Shown one piece after another: positions 43,151-51,786 of a stretch of DNA of 64,000 nucleotides. The stretch comes from an uncultured Oscillospiraceae bacterium (lineage in GTDB: Bacteria > Bacillota > Clostridia > Oscillospirales > Oscillospiraceae), in the NCBI GenBank assembly GCA_934589525.1, contig CAKTOB010000012.1, forward strand, positions 1 through 64,000, read 5' to 3'. How positions within the stretch are numbered: the first letter of the stretch is position 1; each line of letters begins with the position of its first letter. A model generated the notes under the pieces. That model made no database searches. It saw nothing but the letters and a program-made list of their open reading frames with translations, and was not told the DNA's origin. The position numbers and the translations under genes were made by a program.

Positions 43151-43367
43151 CCGCCGTGGAAGTGGCCAAGGAGTCGGCGGGTATTATATTGCTTCAAAAA
43201 GACCTGATGGTTTTGGAGCAGGGCATTATTGAGGGCCGTAAGACCTATGCCAACATTAAAATGACCGCTTCTGGGTATCCATGGCGGTGGTCACGGTGAT
43301 CGTGATTTTGATGAACGCCCTGTTCTGGGGCATGAAGCCCCCGAGAAAAGAGACGAAAGAAGCATAA
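43150..43367 (+). pseudogene. P-type ATPase fragment (hinge region to C-terminus), deleted and frameshifted
   Basis: The first frame encodes [20 protein letters not shown] followed by [19 protein letters not shown], the hinge region that follows the DGVNDAP loop of P-type ATPases, especially Mg2+/Ca2+ types. A few residues (IKY) are missing within it. In a shifted frame [20 protein letters not shown] and a charged tail follow, up to the TAA at 43365. Membrane spans between are deleted. With 40163-40345 it brackets the hydrolase module. Confidence 0.65.
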
Positions 43368-43379
43368 GCCCATAAAGAA

Positions 43380-43407
43380 TCCCCTCTGCGGTGAAACGCA
43401 GAGGGGA
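43380..43407 (-). terminator. terminator of vanW-like gene
   Basis: A perfect 11-bp stem TCCCCTCTGCG/CGCAGAGGGGA, 4 bp after the minus-strand stop. Confidence 0.8.
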
Positions 43408-43411
43408 AAAA

Positions 43412-45034
43412 TCATTTGTAAATATCCTCTAAATAGCTGGAAAGGGCCACCGGTTCTTTGGAGAGTAACTCGCCGGTTGTTTTGTCGTATTTGCTCATGT
43501 AGGTTTTCACATGGCGGCCGCCGACGGAATAGGTCATTTTAATGTCGTAATTCCGGGTCTCGGTGCCAAGGATGGAGACCTTCACCAGGTCGTCCGTCTC
43601 CTCCGCCAGGATTTTTACCGGCATGGGGCTGTCGTTGCGGAGCTTCAGATCCGTAAAGCCCCAGTTTACCGTGGCATCCATGCCCAGGGGAATGTAGCTC
43701 ACCGGGAACCCGTGGTTGACCCGTTCCAGAACCGTCAGTTCCGCGTAGACACTGGCCAGATACAGCGTGGAGCTGACTTGGCAGATGCCGCCGCCGGGGG
43801 AGTCTACCAGGGTGGTGCCGGAGTAGGCCGGGGCCGGGAGCCAGCCCTTGTCCTTGGTGCGCTCACCCAGGGTTTCGTTATAGGAAAACTCCTGGCCGGG
43901 CTGCAGCACCAGGCCGTTTAGCATTTCGCAGGCCTTTTTCAGGTTGCTGTTCCGGTTTTCGTTGTTGCTGTGAGGGGTCTCACAGTGGCCCAGGGTGTCT
44001 TGGAACCAGGCATCTTCGTCGGAAATCTCCGGTTCGGTGCGTTCCAGGGGGAGCTCCAGAGTTTGGCCGTAGGGAAGGCTGTCATATTGGGCTTTGGCGG
44101 CATCCAGGTCAAATTCCCGGCCGTCTTCCCCGGGAATGACCTGATAGGTGCTTGTGTCCACCTGAGGCTCCTTGGCCTCCACCCGGGTCTGCTGCCACAG
44201 GGCCTCCAGGTCCACCCCTTCCGGCTGCCGGAGGGTCACGCTGCCGTCGTAGCTGCAGGCGCTGAGGCTGCCGTTTTCATAGGCATCCAGCATTTGCTGG
44301 TAGAGCCGCTCCGCATCAATGGTCACGGCGGGGTAGCCTCGGGTGACGGTGACGCTGTCCGGCTGAATCTCGCTGCTGTCCGCCCGGTAGAGCCCTTCTA
44401 ATTGGGCCTGAAAGCTCTGAATGCTGCTTTGAAGCACCTCTTCTTTTAAGTGCAGATAGGGAAGCAGGGGAAGGTTTTTGTCTTCCCGCAGATCCTCCCG
44501 TCCCAGGGCGTAGGCGGCGTGAATCGCCGCTCCGGTATCCAGGTGGGCCCCGGTTTCCTTGGGGGACAGGGTGACGGAGTCATATTCCTGCTCTCCCACT
44601 CCGGAGAGGACGGAAGACAGCTCCGGGAAGGAGACCACCAGGTCTTCCTGGGAGTAGCGGCTGCCGTAAAAGGCGGTCAGGGCCTTTTTGGCTTCTCCCT
44701 TACTCAAATCGCTGAGGTCCACGGCCCCTACATGGACACCCGGGGCAATTTTCCCGCCGTAGGGGTCCGCCGCCCGCAGGAAGGCGGGAACGGCAATGGC
44801 CAGCAGTACCGCCGCCCCCAGGCACAGGGCCAGAACGGTCAGCATTTTTTTAGAGGGCTTGGGGGCCTTTGCGCGGTTTGCCTTTTTACGTTTGCTCTTG
44901 TTGGGCTCTTTAGGGAGGGGCGGCTGTTCGTCGTTGGGTGGCTCCTCCGGTTTAGGCTCCTCTCCCAGCAGCTCATCGAGGGATGCCAGGAACGCGTCGT
45001 CGTCTTCTTCCAATAGGGGATTTTTTGTATCCAT
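43412..45034 (-). CDS. VanW family protein with peptidoglycan-binding-like domains
   Basis: A 540-residue protein. An acidic then Lys-rich cytoplasmic N-terminus is followed by one span (about 62-84), two repeats resembling the PG_binding_4 domain, and the VanW domain from about residue 358: NSNLKKACEMLNGLVLQPGQEFSYNE is followed by GGGICQVSSTLY and HGFPVSYIPLGMDATVNWG. VanW proteins are common in Clostridia walls and were first seen in vancomycin clusters, but none of the other van genes is here. Its likely place is the cell envelope; activity is unknown. It has its own promoter. Confidence 0.88.
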   Translation of the reverse strand: MDTKNPLLEEDDDAFLASLDELLGEEPKPEEPPNDEQPPLPKEPNKSKRKKANRAKAPKPSKKMLTVLALCLGAAVLLAIAVPAFLRAADPYGGKIAPGVHVGAVDLSDLSKGEAKKALTAFYGSRYSQEDLVVSFPELSSVLSGVGEQEYDSVTLSPKETGAHLDTGAAIHAAYALGREDLREDKNLPLLPYLHLKEEVLQSSIQSFQAQLEGLYRADSSEIQPDSVTVTRGYPAVTIDAERLYQQMLDAYENGSLSACSYDGSVTLRQPEGVDLEALWQQTRVEAKEPQVDTSTYQVIPGEDGREFDLDAAKAQYDSLPYGQTLELPLERTEPEISDEDAWFQDTLGHCETPHSNNENRNSNLKKACEMLNGLVLQPGQEFSYNETLGERTKDKGWLPAPAYSGTTLVDSPGGGICQVSSTLYLASVYAELTVLERVNHGFPVSYIPLGMDATVNWGFTDLKLRNDSPMPVKILAEETDDLVKVSILGTETRNYDIKMTYSVGGRHVKTYMSKYDKTTGELLSKEPVALSSYLEDIYK

Positions 45035-45070
45035 AGGACATTCCTCCTGCCGTTGCCGGGCTTTTTCCTG

Positions 45071-45099
45071 ATTATACCACAGCTTGGACCAGCCTACAA
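45071..45099 (-). promoter_or_regulatory. vanW-like gene promoter
   Basis: Minus strand TTGTAG, 17 bp, TATAAT, between mfd and the vanW-like gene. Confidence 0.72.
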
Positions 45100-45106
45100 C
45101 CGTTTT

Positions 45107-48100
45107 TTACCGGCCGCACAGGCTTTGATACTTGGTGACAAAGGCCTTGGCCTGTTTCAGGCTGTCAGGCCCTGCCACCAATTTGAGCCGCAGGGTGGGC
45201 TCCTTGGCGTTGGCCAGGAAGGTCAGCCGCTGCTTGTAGCCGGGGTCAGCGCAAAGGCTCCCCACGGCGTTAAAGTCCAGGTTGGTCAGCACAAAGAGCA
45301 GGTCTCCCGCTTTTTGCTTGATGTCCTTGATGCCCAGGGTCATGGCACTGGCCCGGAGCAGGGCAATGTCAATGAGGTTCAGCACGCCCTTGGGAGGCTC
45401 GCCGTAGCGGTCCACGATCTCGTCCAGCAAATCGTCCGCATCCTCCTGGGTGCGGATGGCGGCCATCCGGCGGTACAGGTCCATCCGTTCCTCGCCTCGG
45501 GCCACATATTCTTTGTCCACGTTGGCGGTGACGTTCAGGTCTGCGGTACACTCCGGCGCCTTGGGTGCTTCGCCCTTTTCTTCCAGAACCGCCTCATCCA
45601 GCAGTTTTAAATACATGTCGTAGCCCACGGACATCATGTGGCCGGACTGCTCCGCACCCAACAGGTTGCCTGCACCCCGGATTTCCAGGTCCCGCATGGC
45701 GATTTTGAAGCCGGAACCAAATTCCGCAAAATCCCGAATGGCGCTGAGGCGCTTTTCCGCAATTTCCGTCAGATTCTTGTCCGGGCGGTAGGTGAAGTAG
45801 GCGTAGGCGTGGCGGGTGGAACGGCCCACCCGGCCCCGGAGCTGATGGAGCTGACTGAGGCCGAACCGGTCGGCGTTTTCGATGATGAGGGTGTTGGCGT
45901 TGGGAATGTCCAGGCCGGTTTCAATAATGGTGGTGCATACCAGCACCTGAATGTCTCCCTCGGCCATGGCGGTCATGACCTCCCCCAGGGCATCCTCGCT
46001 CATCTGTCCGTGGGCCACGCCTACGGTGAGACCGGGGATCCGTTTTTGCAGGGCACTGGCGCACTGGTCAATGGTCTCCGTCCGGTTGTGAAGGTAGAAG
46101 ACCTGACCGCCCCGCTCCACCTCCCGGCGAATGGCATCGTCAATAATGGGGGTGGCATACTCCATGACGTAGGTCTGCACCGGGTAGCGGTCCGAAGGGG
46201 GTTCCTCAATGGTGGACATGTCCCGGATGCCGGACAGGGCCATATTGAGGGTCCGGGGGATGGGGGTCGCGGACAGGGTCAGCACGTCCACGCCCTTGGA
46301 AAGCTCTTTGAGCCGCTCCTTGTGGGTCACGCCGAAGCGTTGTTCTTCATCCACCACCAGCAGGCCCAGGTCCTTAAACTGCACGGTTTTTTGCAGCAGC
46401 TTGTGGGTGCCGATGATCAGGTCTACGCTGCCGCTGCGGACATCCTGCAAGGTTTTTTGCTGCTGCTTGGGGGTCCGGAAGCGGCTGAGCACATCGATGG
46501 TCACGGGGAAGCCCCGGAACCTGGAAACGGCGGTCTGGTAGTGCTGCTGGGCCAGCACCGTAGTGGGCACCAGAATGGCCACCTGCTTGCCGTCCATAAT
46601 GGCCTTCATCACCGCCCGCAGGGCCACCTCGGTTTTGCCGAAGCCCACGTCGCCGCAGAGCAGCCGGTCCATGGGAATGGGGGATTCCATATCCTTTTTA
46701 ATATCCGCAATGCAGCGCAGCTGGTCGTCGGTTTCCGGATAGGGGAAGTTGTCCTCAAATTCCCGCTGCCAGGGGGCATCGGCGGAAAAGGCGTAGCCGG
46801 ACTGCCGCTTTCTGGCGGCGTAGAGCTGAATCAGCTCCCCGGCCATATCCTTGGCGGCCTTCCGGGCCTTGGCCTTGGTCTTTTGCCAGGCATCGGAGCC
46901 GATTTTGTTCAGCTTGATGTTGGGGTTCTCCGCCCCGCCGCCGATATACTTGCTGACCAGGTCCAGCTGGGTGGCGGGAACAAACAGGGTATCGGAGCCC
47001 TGATAGGCGATTTTAATATAGTCCTTTACGGCCCCGTCGATTTTCATCTGCTCCATGGCCACGAACCGGCCGATGCCGTAGTTTTCGTGGACCACCAGGT
47101 CTCCGGGGGTCAGGTCTGTAAAGGCGTTGAGTTTTTGCCGATTGGTGACGGTTTTCTTCTGGCTCTCCCGGCGCTTGGGCTGGGCCTTGGCGATGATCTG
47201 CCCTTCGGTCAGCACCGCCAGCTTGCTCAAGGGGTATTCCATGCCATAGGGGAGGGTGCCGTCAGACAGGAGGATCTGTCCTGCTTTTGGCAGGGTGTTC
47301 AGAGGAATGGCCAGGAAGGCGGAGAGGTTCTTTTCCCGGAGCATCTGCTGCATGAGCTCTGCCCGGTGCCGGGTGCCGCAGAGCACCAGGGTGCCAAACT
47401 CCATTTTCTGGTAGTGGGCCATATCCGCCACGGCGGCATCCAGATTGCCGCCGTAGCTGGGCAGCTGCTTGGCGGTCATGGGCAGCAGCTGCCGGGGGGC
47501 CGCCGCTTCCGGATAGGCGCTGCCGCCAAAGGCATCAAAGTAAACGGTCGTGTACCGGGAAAGGGTCTTGCAGAAGTCCTCCCACTGGCACACAAAGTCG
47601 CACAGCTCCCCGGCCACCAAGCCGGTTTGCAGGAGGCTGTCCAGCTGCAAGCCGACTTCATCCGTGCGGCTTCTGGCGGCCCGCTGCAAATTGCCGTGGT
47701 CACACAAAACCCACAGGGCATCCTGGGGGGCGTAATCCGCTGCGGTGGCCGCTTCCGGGTAAATCAGGGTCAGATACCGGTCCGCTGCCAGGGTGTATAC
47801 ATCATTTTGCAGCTTCTCAATGTCCTTTTCCAGGGTGGAGATCAGGGCGGTGTTCAGGTTCTTCCGCCGCTTCTGCCGGGCGAGCAGGTGCTGCAGGTCT
47901 TTAAGAAGCCCTTCCGTGCCCTGGGGGTGCATCCCGGGCAGGGCCTCCCGGGTGGGCATGACCAGCATTTTTTCCAAATTGTCGGTACGGCGCTGGGTTT
48001 GGGGGTCAAAATAGCCCATGGTGTCCAGCTCGTCTCCGAAAAACTCAAGCCGGACGGGGGCATCTTCTCCGGGGGAATAGAGGTCCACAATGCCGCCCCG

Positions 48101-48625
48101 CACCGCAAACTGGCCCACGCCCTCTACCATACCGCAGCGGCTGTAGCCGGAGGAGACCAGCCGGGCCGTCAGGGCCTCCAGGGGGTATTCCTTTCCCAAC
48201 TCCAGGGTGAAGCAGGTCTTCTCCAGCACCGCCGGGGGAATGGTCCGCTGGCTGAGGGATTCCCAGCTCATGATCTGGATGGGGGTGTGGCCGGCGGCCA
48301 ATTCGTAGAGCTGCCGCAGCCGCTTTTGCTCCCAGCTTCGGGAGACCACCGCCGCGTCGTAAAAGGTCAGGTCCCGGCCGGGGAGGATTGGGGGCGGGAA
48401 CCCTAAGAAGCATTTGAGCTCCTCTTGGGTCCTCCGGGCAGCCATATCGTCCTGACACAGCACTACTATGGGCTTTCCCAAGTCATGGGACAGCCCGGCG
48501 ATCATATGGCTCCGGTTGATCTGCCCCACACCGGTGACGGCGGCAGACTGGCGCTCCTTTAGTCCTTCTAAAAGGGAAGCGTATTCCGGAATGGTTTTCA
48601 GTAGAAAAAGCAAAGGCTGTTCCAT
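45107..48625 (-). CDS. mfd: transcription-repair coupling factor
   Basis: A 1172-residue DNA translocase that removes polymerase stalled at lesions and recruits UvrA. The UvrB-like N-terminal module is followed by the polymerase-interacting domain (LTPGDLVVHENYGIGRFVAMEQ), the helicase motor with Walker A GDVGFGKTEVALRA (about residue 658), DEEQRFGV and TLSATPIPRTLNMA, the TRG region, and a C-terminal regulatory domain. Length and order are canonical. GAGGTG precedes the ATG. Confidence 0.97.
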   Translation of the reverse strand: MEQPLLFLLKTIPEYASLLEGLKERQSAAVTGVGQINRSHMIAGLSHDLGKPIVVLCQDDMAARRTQEELKCFLGFPPPILPGRDLTFYDAAVVSRSWEQKRLRQLYELAAGHTPIQIMSWESLSQRTIPPAVLEKTCFTLELGKEYPLEALTARLVSSGYSRCGMVEGVGQFAVRGGIVDLYSPGEDAPVRLEFFGDELDTMGYFDPQTQRRTDNLEKMLVMPTREALPGMHPQGTEGLLKDLQHLLARQKRRKNLNTALISTLEKDIEKLQNDVYTLAADRYLTLIYPEAATAADYAPQDALWVLCDHGNLQRAARSRTDEVGLQLDSLLQTGLVAGELCDFVCQWEDFCKTLSRYTTVYFDAFGGSAYPEAAAPRQLLPMTAKQLPSYGGNLDAAVADMAHYQKMEFGTLVLCGTRHRAELMQQMLREKNLSAFLAIPLNTLPKAGQILLSDGTLPYGMEYPLSKLAVLTEGQIIAKAQPKRRESQKKTVTNRQKLNAFTDLTPGDLVVHENYGIGRFVAMEQMKIDGAVKDYIKIAYQGSDTLFVPATQLDLVSKYIGGGAENPNIKLNKIGSDAWQKTKAKARKAAKDMAGELIQLYAARKRQSGYAFSADAPWQREFEDNFPYPETDDQLRCIADIKKDMESPIPMDRLLCGDVGFGKTEVALRAVMKAIMDGKQVAILVPTTVLAQQHYQTAVSRFRGFPVTIDVLSRFRTPKQQQKTLQDVRSGSVDLIIGTHKLLQKTVQFKDLGLLVVDEEQRFGVTHKERLKELSKGVDVLTLSATPIPRTLNMALSGIRDMSTIEEPPSDRYPVQTYVMEYATPIIDDAIRREVERGGQVFYLHNRTETIDQCASALQKRIPGLTVGVAHGQMSEDALGEVMTAMAEGDIQVLVCTTIIETGLDIPNANTLIIENADRFGLSQLHQLRGRVGRSTRHAYAYFTYRPDKNLTEIAEKRLSAIRDFAEFGSGFKIAMRDLEIRGAGNLLGAEQSGHMMSVGYDMYLKLLDEAVLEEKGEAPKAPECTADLNVTANVDKEYVARGEERMDLYRRMAAIRTQEDADDLLDEIVDRYGEPPKGVLNLIDIALLRASAMTLGIKDIKQKAGDLLFVLTNLDFNAVGSLCADPGYKQRLTFLANAKEPTLRLKLVAGPDSLKQAKAFVTKYQSLCGR

Positions 48626-48713
48626 GGTTCACCTCTAAAATAAAATGGGTTCGGGGAATGTCCCCAACGTACATTTCCTCCAGGGGAGTACCCTGGAGGA
48701 AATTGTTCTCTTT

Positions 48714-49301
48714 TTACGGATGGCTTCCGTTGTAGGCATTGGCAGCGGCGCTGACACCCTGCTCCATAATGGTCAGGGCCGCATCGGCACCGTTTTTCAG
48801 GGACACGGACAGGGCCTTCTCCTCCTGCGCCGAGAAGGGGGAGAGTACCCAGGCCGCCAAATCAAAATCCGGGTTGGGCTTGCCGCCCACGCCGATTTTG
48901 ACCCGGGGGAAGTCCTGGCTGCCCAGCTCCCCGATAATGGACTTGATGCCGTTATGTCCTCCCGCGGAACCGCTGGGCCGGACCCGAAGGCGGCCGGGCT
49001 CCAGAGAAATATCGTCAAACAAGACAATGATCCGCTGGGGCGGGATGCGGAAATAGGCGCTCAGCTGCAACACGGACCGACCGGACAGATTCATATAGGT
49101 CAAGGGTTTCAGCAGATACACCTTTTTCCCACGGTAGGTGGTTTGGCCGTAAAGCCCCTGAAACTTGCCTTTATCCACGCTGCAGCCCAAGGTTTCCGCC
49201 AGAAGGTCCAGGCAGCGAAAACCGATGTTATGCCGGGTTTTGGCATACTCGGCACCGGGATTTCCCAGGCCGACGATCAGCCAGCTATCGTCACAGGGCA
49301 T
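48714..49301 (-). CDS. pth: peptidyl-tRNA hydrolase
   Basis: A 195-residue enzyme that recycles peptidyl-tRNA. It shows the conserved GLGNPGAEYAKTRHNIGF with the catalytic His, LLKPLTYMNLSG and GGHNGIKSIIGELGSQDFPRVKIGVG. The ATG overlaps the prs stop (TAATG), so the two are coupled, and mfd follows 88 bp later, the usual prs-pth-mfd order in Bacillota. In the 88-bp gap a hairpin (TTTCCTCCAGGG/CCCTGGAGGAAA, 48674-48702) lies without a clear T-run. Confidence 0.96.
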   Translation of the reverse strand: MPCDDSWLIVGLGNPGAEYAKTRHNIGFRCLDLLAETLGCSVDKGKFQGLYGQTTYRGKKVYLLKPLTYMNLSGRSVLQLSAYFRIPPQRIIVLFDDISLEPGRLRVRPSGSAGGHNGIKSIIGELGSQDFPRVKIGVGGKPNPDFDLAAWVLSPFSAQEEKALSVSLKNGADAALTIMEQGVSAAANAYNGSHP

Positions 49302-50266
49302 TAGAACAGGTCCGCAATGGAGGTGCCGCCATGGATGTGCTCAATGGCACGGGCGAACACGTGGGAAACATCCAGGAACTTGATCTTGCCGCTGGCGGTG
49401 TTGCCGCACTGGGGAATGGTGTTCAGGAAGACCATTTCCTGGATGGGGCTAGCCTCAATGCGCTCGTAGGCAGGGCCGGACAGAACACCGTGGGTGGCGC
49501 AGGCGTAAACCGCCTTGGCACCGCCGTTTTCGGTCAGAGCCCGGGCAGCGTTGCACAGAGAGCCGGCGGTATCTACCATGTCGTCAAACAGGATGCAGGT
49601 CTTGCCCCGCACATCGCCGATGATGTTCATGACTTCGCAGACATTGGCCTTCTGGCGGCGCTTGTCCACAATGGCCAGACCCATGTGGACCTTGGCGGCG
49701 AAGGCGCGGGCGCGGCCAACGGAGCCAACATCGGGGGAGACAACGACAAAATCATCGTGGTTGTACTGCTCCTCGGGGAACTTTGCGAGGTAGTAATCCA
49801 CAAAGGAAGGATTGCCCAGCAGATGGTCCAGGGGGATGTCGAAGAAGCCCTGGATCTGGGAAGCGTGGAGGTCCATGGTGAGCACTCGGTCAGCACCGGC
49901 GGCGGTGATCATGTTGGCAACCAGCTTGGCAGAGATGGGGTCGCGGCTCTTGGCCTTGCGGTCCTGACGGGCATAGCCAAAATAGGGGATAACAGCAGTG
50001 ATTCTTCCGGCGGAAGCACGGCGGCAGGCGTCGCACATGACCAGCAGTTCCATCAGATGGTCGTTTACGGGCTTGCAGGTGGACTGAACCAGGAAAACGT
50101 CGGCGCCCCGAACGGTTTCCAGAAGGCTGACGGATGCCTCGCCGTCGGCAAAGGTCTTGACCTCTGCCTGGCCCAGGTCAACCCCCAGATCCTTGCAGAT
50201 GTTCTTGGCAAATTCCGGGTTGGAATTGCCGCAGAAAATCTTGATGTTCTCTCCGTACGTAATCAT
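49301..50266 (-). CDS. prs: ribose-phosphate pyrophosphokinase
   Basis: A 321-residue enzyme making PRPP for nucleotide, His and Trp synthesis. Motifs are the divalent-cation site DLHASQIQGFFDIP, the flexible loop region PYFGYARQDRK and the PRPP-binding DDMVDTAGSLCNAA. The start may be ATG 50266 or the preceding TTG 50269; a GAGG lies 7-10 bases upstream. The minus-strand promoter is TTGAAA (50357-50352), 18 bp, TATAAT (50333-50328). Confidence 0.95.
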   Translation of the reverse strand: MITYGENIKIFCGNSNPEFAKNICKDLGVDLGQAEVKTFADGEASVSLLETVRGADVFLVQSTCKPVNDHLMELLVMCDACRRASAGRITAVIPYFGYARQDRKAKSRDPISAKLVANMITAAGADRVLTMDLHASQIQGFFDIPLDHLLGNPSFVDYYLAKFPEEQYNHDDFVVVSPDVGSVGRARAFAAKVHMGLAIVDKRRQKANVCEVMNIIGDVRGKTCILFDDMVDTAGSLCNAARALTENGGAKAVYACATHGVLSGPAYERIEASPIQEMVFLNTIPQCGNTASGKIKFLDVSHVFARAIEHIHGGTSIADLF

Positions 50267-50327
50267 CAATGATTTACCTCGCTTATATTTCTATTTTTAT
50301 CCGGTGGTCCGGACATAGTACATGGAT

Positions 50328-50357
50328 ATTATAGCATTCCTTGGGTGAACATTTCAA
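50328..50357 (-). promoter_or_regulatory. prs-pth promoter
   Basis: Minus strand TTGAAA, 18-bp spacer, TATAAT, about 60 bp before the prs start. Confidence 0.7.
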
Positions 50358-50413
50358 TAGAAGTGTCCACAAAATTCTGCCCAAAAAAACGGGAAGTCTC
50401 TTGGCTTCTTCTG

Positions 50414-51571
50414 TCAAACCGACAATTTTCCCGGTGCCTCGTCAGAAAGGGTGGCCTGTAGGGCAAAAAGGGGCAGGTTCACGGGGTTCATGAGGCCGTA
50501 TTCCATGGTGCAGTACAGAAGCCCTGCCAGGGAAAGGGCACAGATGTCCCAACGCTCCATTTTGGCGCTGCGGTACAGGGCCCAGAGGCTGGCCCCTAAG
50601 TATACAAGGCTCGGCAGCACCCCCAGGCAGATGGGGGCGTAGCACAATAGACTGTCCACCGGGTCCCACCTAAAATCCACCGTGGCCCCCAGGAGGCTGA
50701 AGCCAAAGAGCTCAAAGCCCTGATGGCCATAGGCCAGACGCTGGGAAAACAGGGCGTTGCAGAGTCTGAAAAAGCCGCTGTCCTCCCGGTAGCCCAGACA
50801 CAGCCCCAGAAACCCCAGGGTCAGAAGCAGCATCACGGCAGGAAGCACCGGGGCCACCCAGGCCGCTTTTTGAAGCCGTCCTTCCAGGGGCATGGAGCAG
50901 CCCATCAGGAACAGGGCAACCAGCACCGCAAAGAAGGCGGCCTTGGAATCCGTCAGCCGGAACAGAATCAGGCTTAAAACCAGGCAGGCCCCCATGGCGG
51001 GCAGACGACGGCTCCGGGGGCAGGCCAAAAGGCCGGAAAAAATCAGCAGCATGCCCCAGAAGGCGGCGGTATTGGGGTGGCCGAAGCCGAAGCTGTGCCG
51101 CAGGTTGCCGTTGCCCCAGACCTCTGCCCGGACGGTGACGGTGTCCTCCAGCACCCCCAGGGCCACCAGCAGCAGATTCAGCACCAGGGCACCAAGGAAG
51201 AAGCAGAAGAAAAACCGGCTGATCTTCCGAAAGGAGATCCCTTTTGCGGAGGCTGCCAGGAGAAAGCTTGAAAGAAAGCAGCGGTTCCCGGTGGCGGCGG
51301 TGCCAAGGACCAGGATGGCGGTGCTTGATAATAGGAGCCATAGGGCCTTTTGTTGGTGGCCGTCCCACAGGAAGAGCTTCAGAAGAAGAATGCAGTAGGC
51401 CAGGGCAGAGCTGCCGTAAACCAAAAGCCGCCCCCACCGAGGCAGGGGAAAATGACCCAGATAGACGGGGAAAATCAAAAGAAACAGGCACACAAACCAC
51501 AGCTTTTCCACGGTGCTTTCCCGGAAGAAACTGTGCATTTTTCCGGAACAACGGGAAAAAACAGAATCCAT
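50414..51571 (-). CDS. polytopic membrane protein, O-antigen ligase/polymerase-like
   Basis: A 385-residue protein with about ten hydrophobic spans, a central SFGFGHPNTAAFWGMLLIFSG segment and a large loop before the last spans. This layout and the GHPNT region are those of Wzy/WaaL-type polysaccharide polymerases or ligases. No glycosyltransferases or other capsule genes lie nearby, so the polymer is unknown. ATG 51571 with GGAGGG ahead is chosen; a longer reading from 51673 would extend over a divergent leader. The assignment rests on topology and weak similarity. Confidence 0.62.
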   Translation of the reverse strand: MDSVFSRCSGKMHSFFRESTVEKLWFVCLFLLIFPVYLGHFPLPRWGRLLVYGSSALAYCILLLKLFLWDGHQQKALWLLLSSTAILVLGTAATGNRCFLSSFLLAASAKGISFRKISRFFFCFFLGALVLNLLLVALGVLEDTVTVRAEVWGNGNLRHSFGFGHPNTAAFWGMLLIFSGLLACPRSRRLPAMGACLVLSLILFRLTDSKAAFFAVLVALFLMGCSMPLEGRLQKAAWVAPVLPAVMLLLTLGFLGLCLGYREDSGFFRLCNALFSQRLAYGHQGFELFGFSLLGATVDFRWDPVDSLLCYAPICLGVLPSLVYLGASLWALYRSAKMERWDICALSLAGLLYCTMEYGLMNPVNLPLFALQATLSDEAPGKLSV

Positions 51572-51689
51572 ATCAGGCCCTCCGCCAAAAGAAAAAATAT
51601 TCACTTCTATCTTAACAGACCCGGGGCTCAAAGTCAATCCGCACCCAGGGGAACTTCCGGAAAAAAGCTGCATTTTTTACAGAATGTGC

Positions 51690-51718
51690 TTGATTTTAGA
51701 TTGGGCCTTTGGTAAAAT
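51690..51718 (+). promoter_or_regulatory. promoter of SPFH operon
   Basis: TTGATT (51690-51695), 17 bp, TAAAAT (51713-51718), 68 bp before the ATG. Confidence 0.7.
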
Positions 51719-51786
51719 AGACAGAAGAGGAAGGCCCCCCCGGGCCGAACTTCAAACTGAATTTCTGAATCAAAGGAGAGATTACC

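Noticed and set aside
43412..45034. Possible vancomycin-resistance locus because of the VanW domain
   Set aside because: None of vanH, vanA-type ligase, vanX, vanR or vanS is adjacent. VanW-domain proteins are common in Clostridia without resistance.
45638..48406. 922-codon open frame opposite mfd
   Set aside because: mfd is unmistakable on the other strand, and the antisense product has no motif; long antisense frames are common in G+C-rich DNA.
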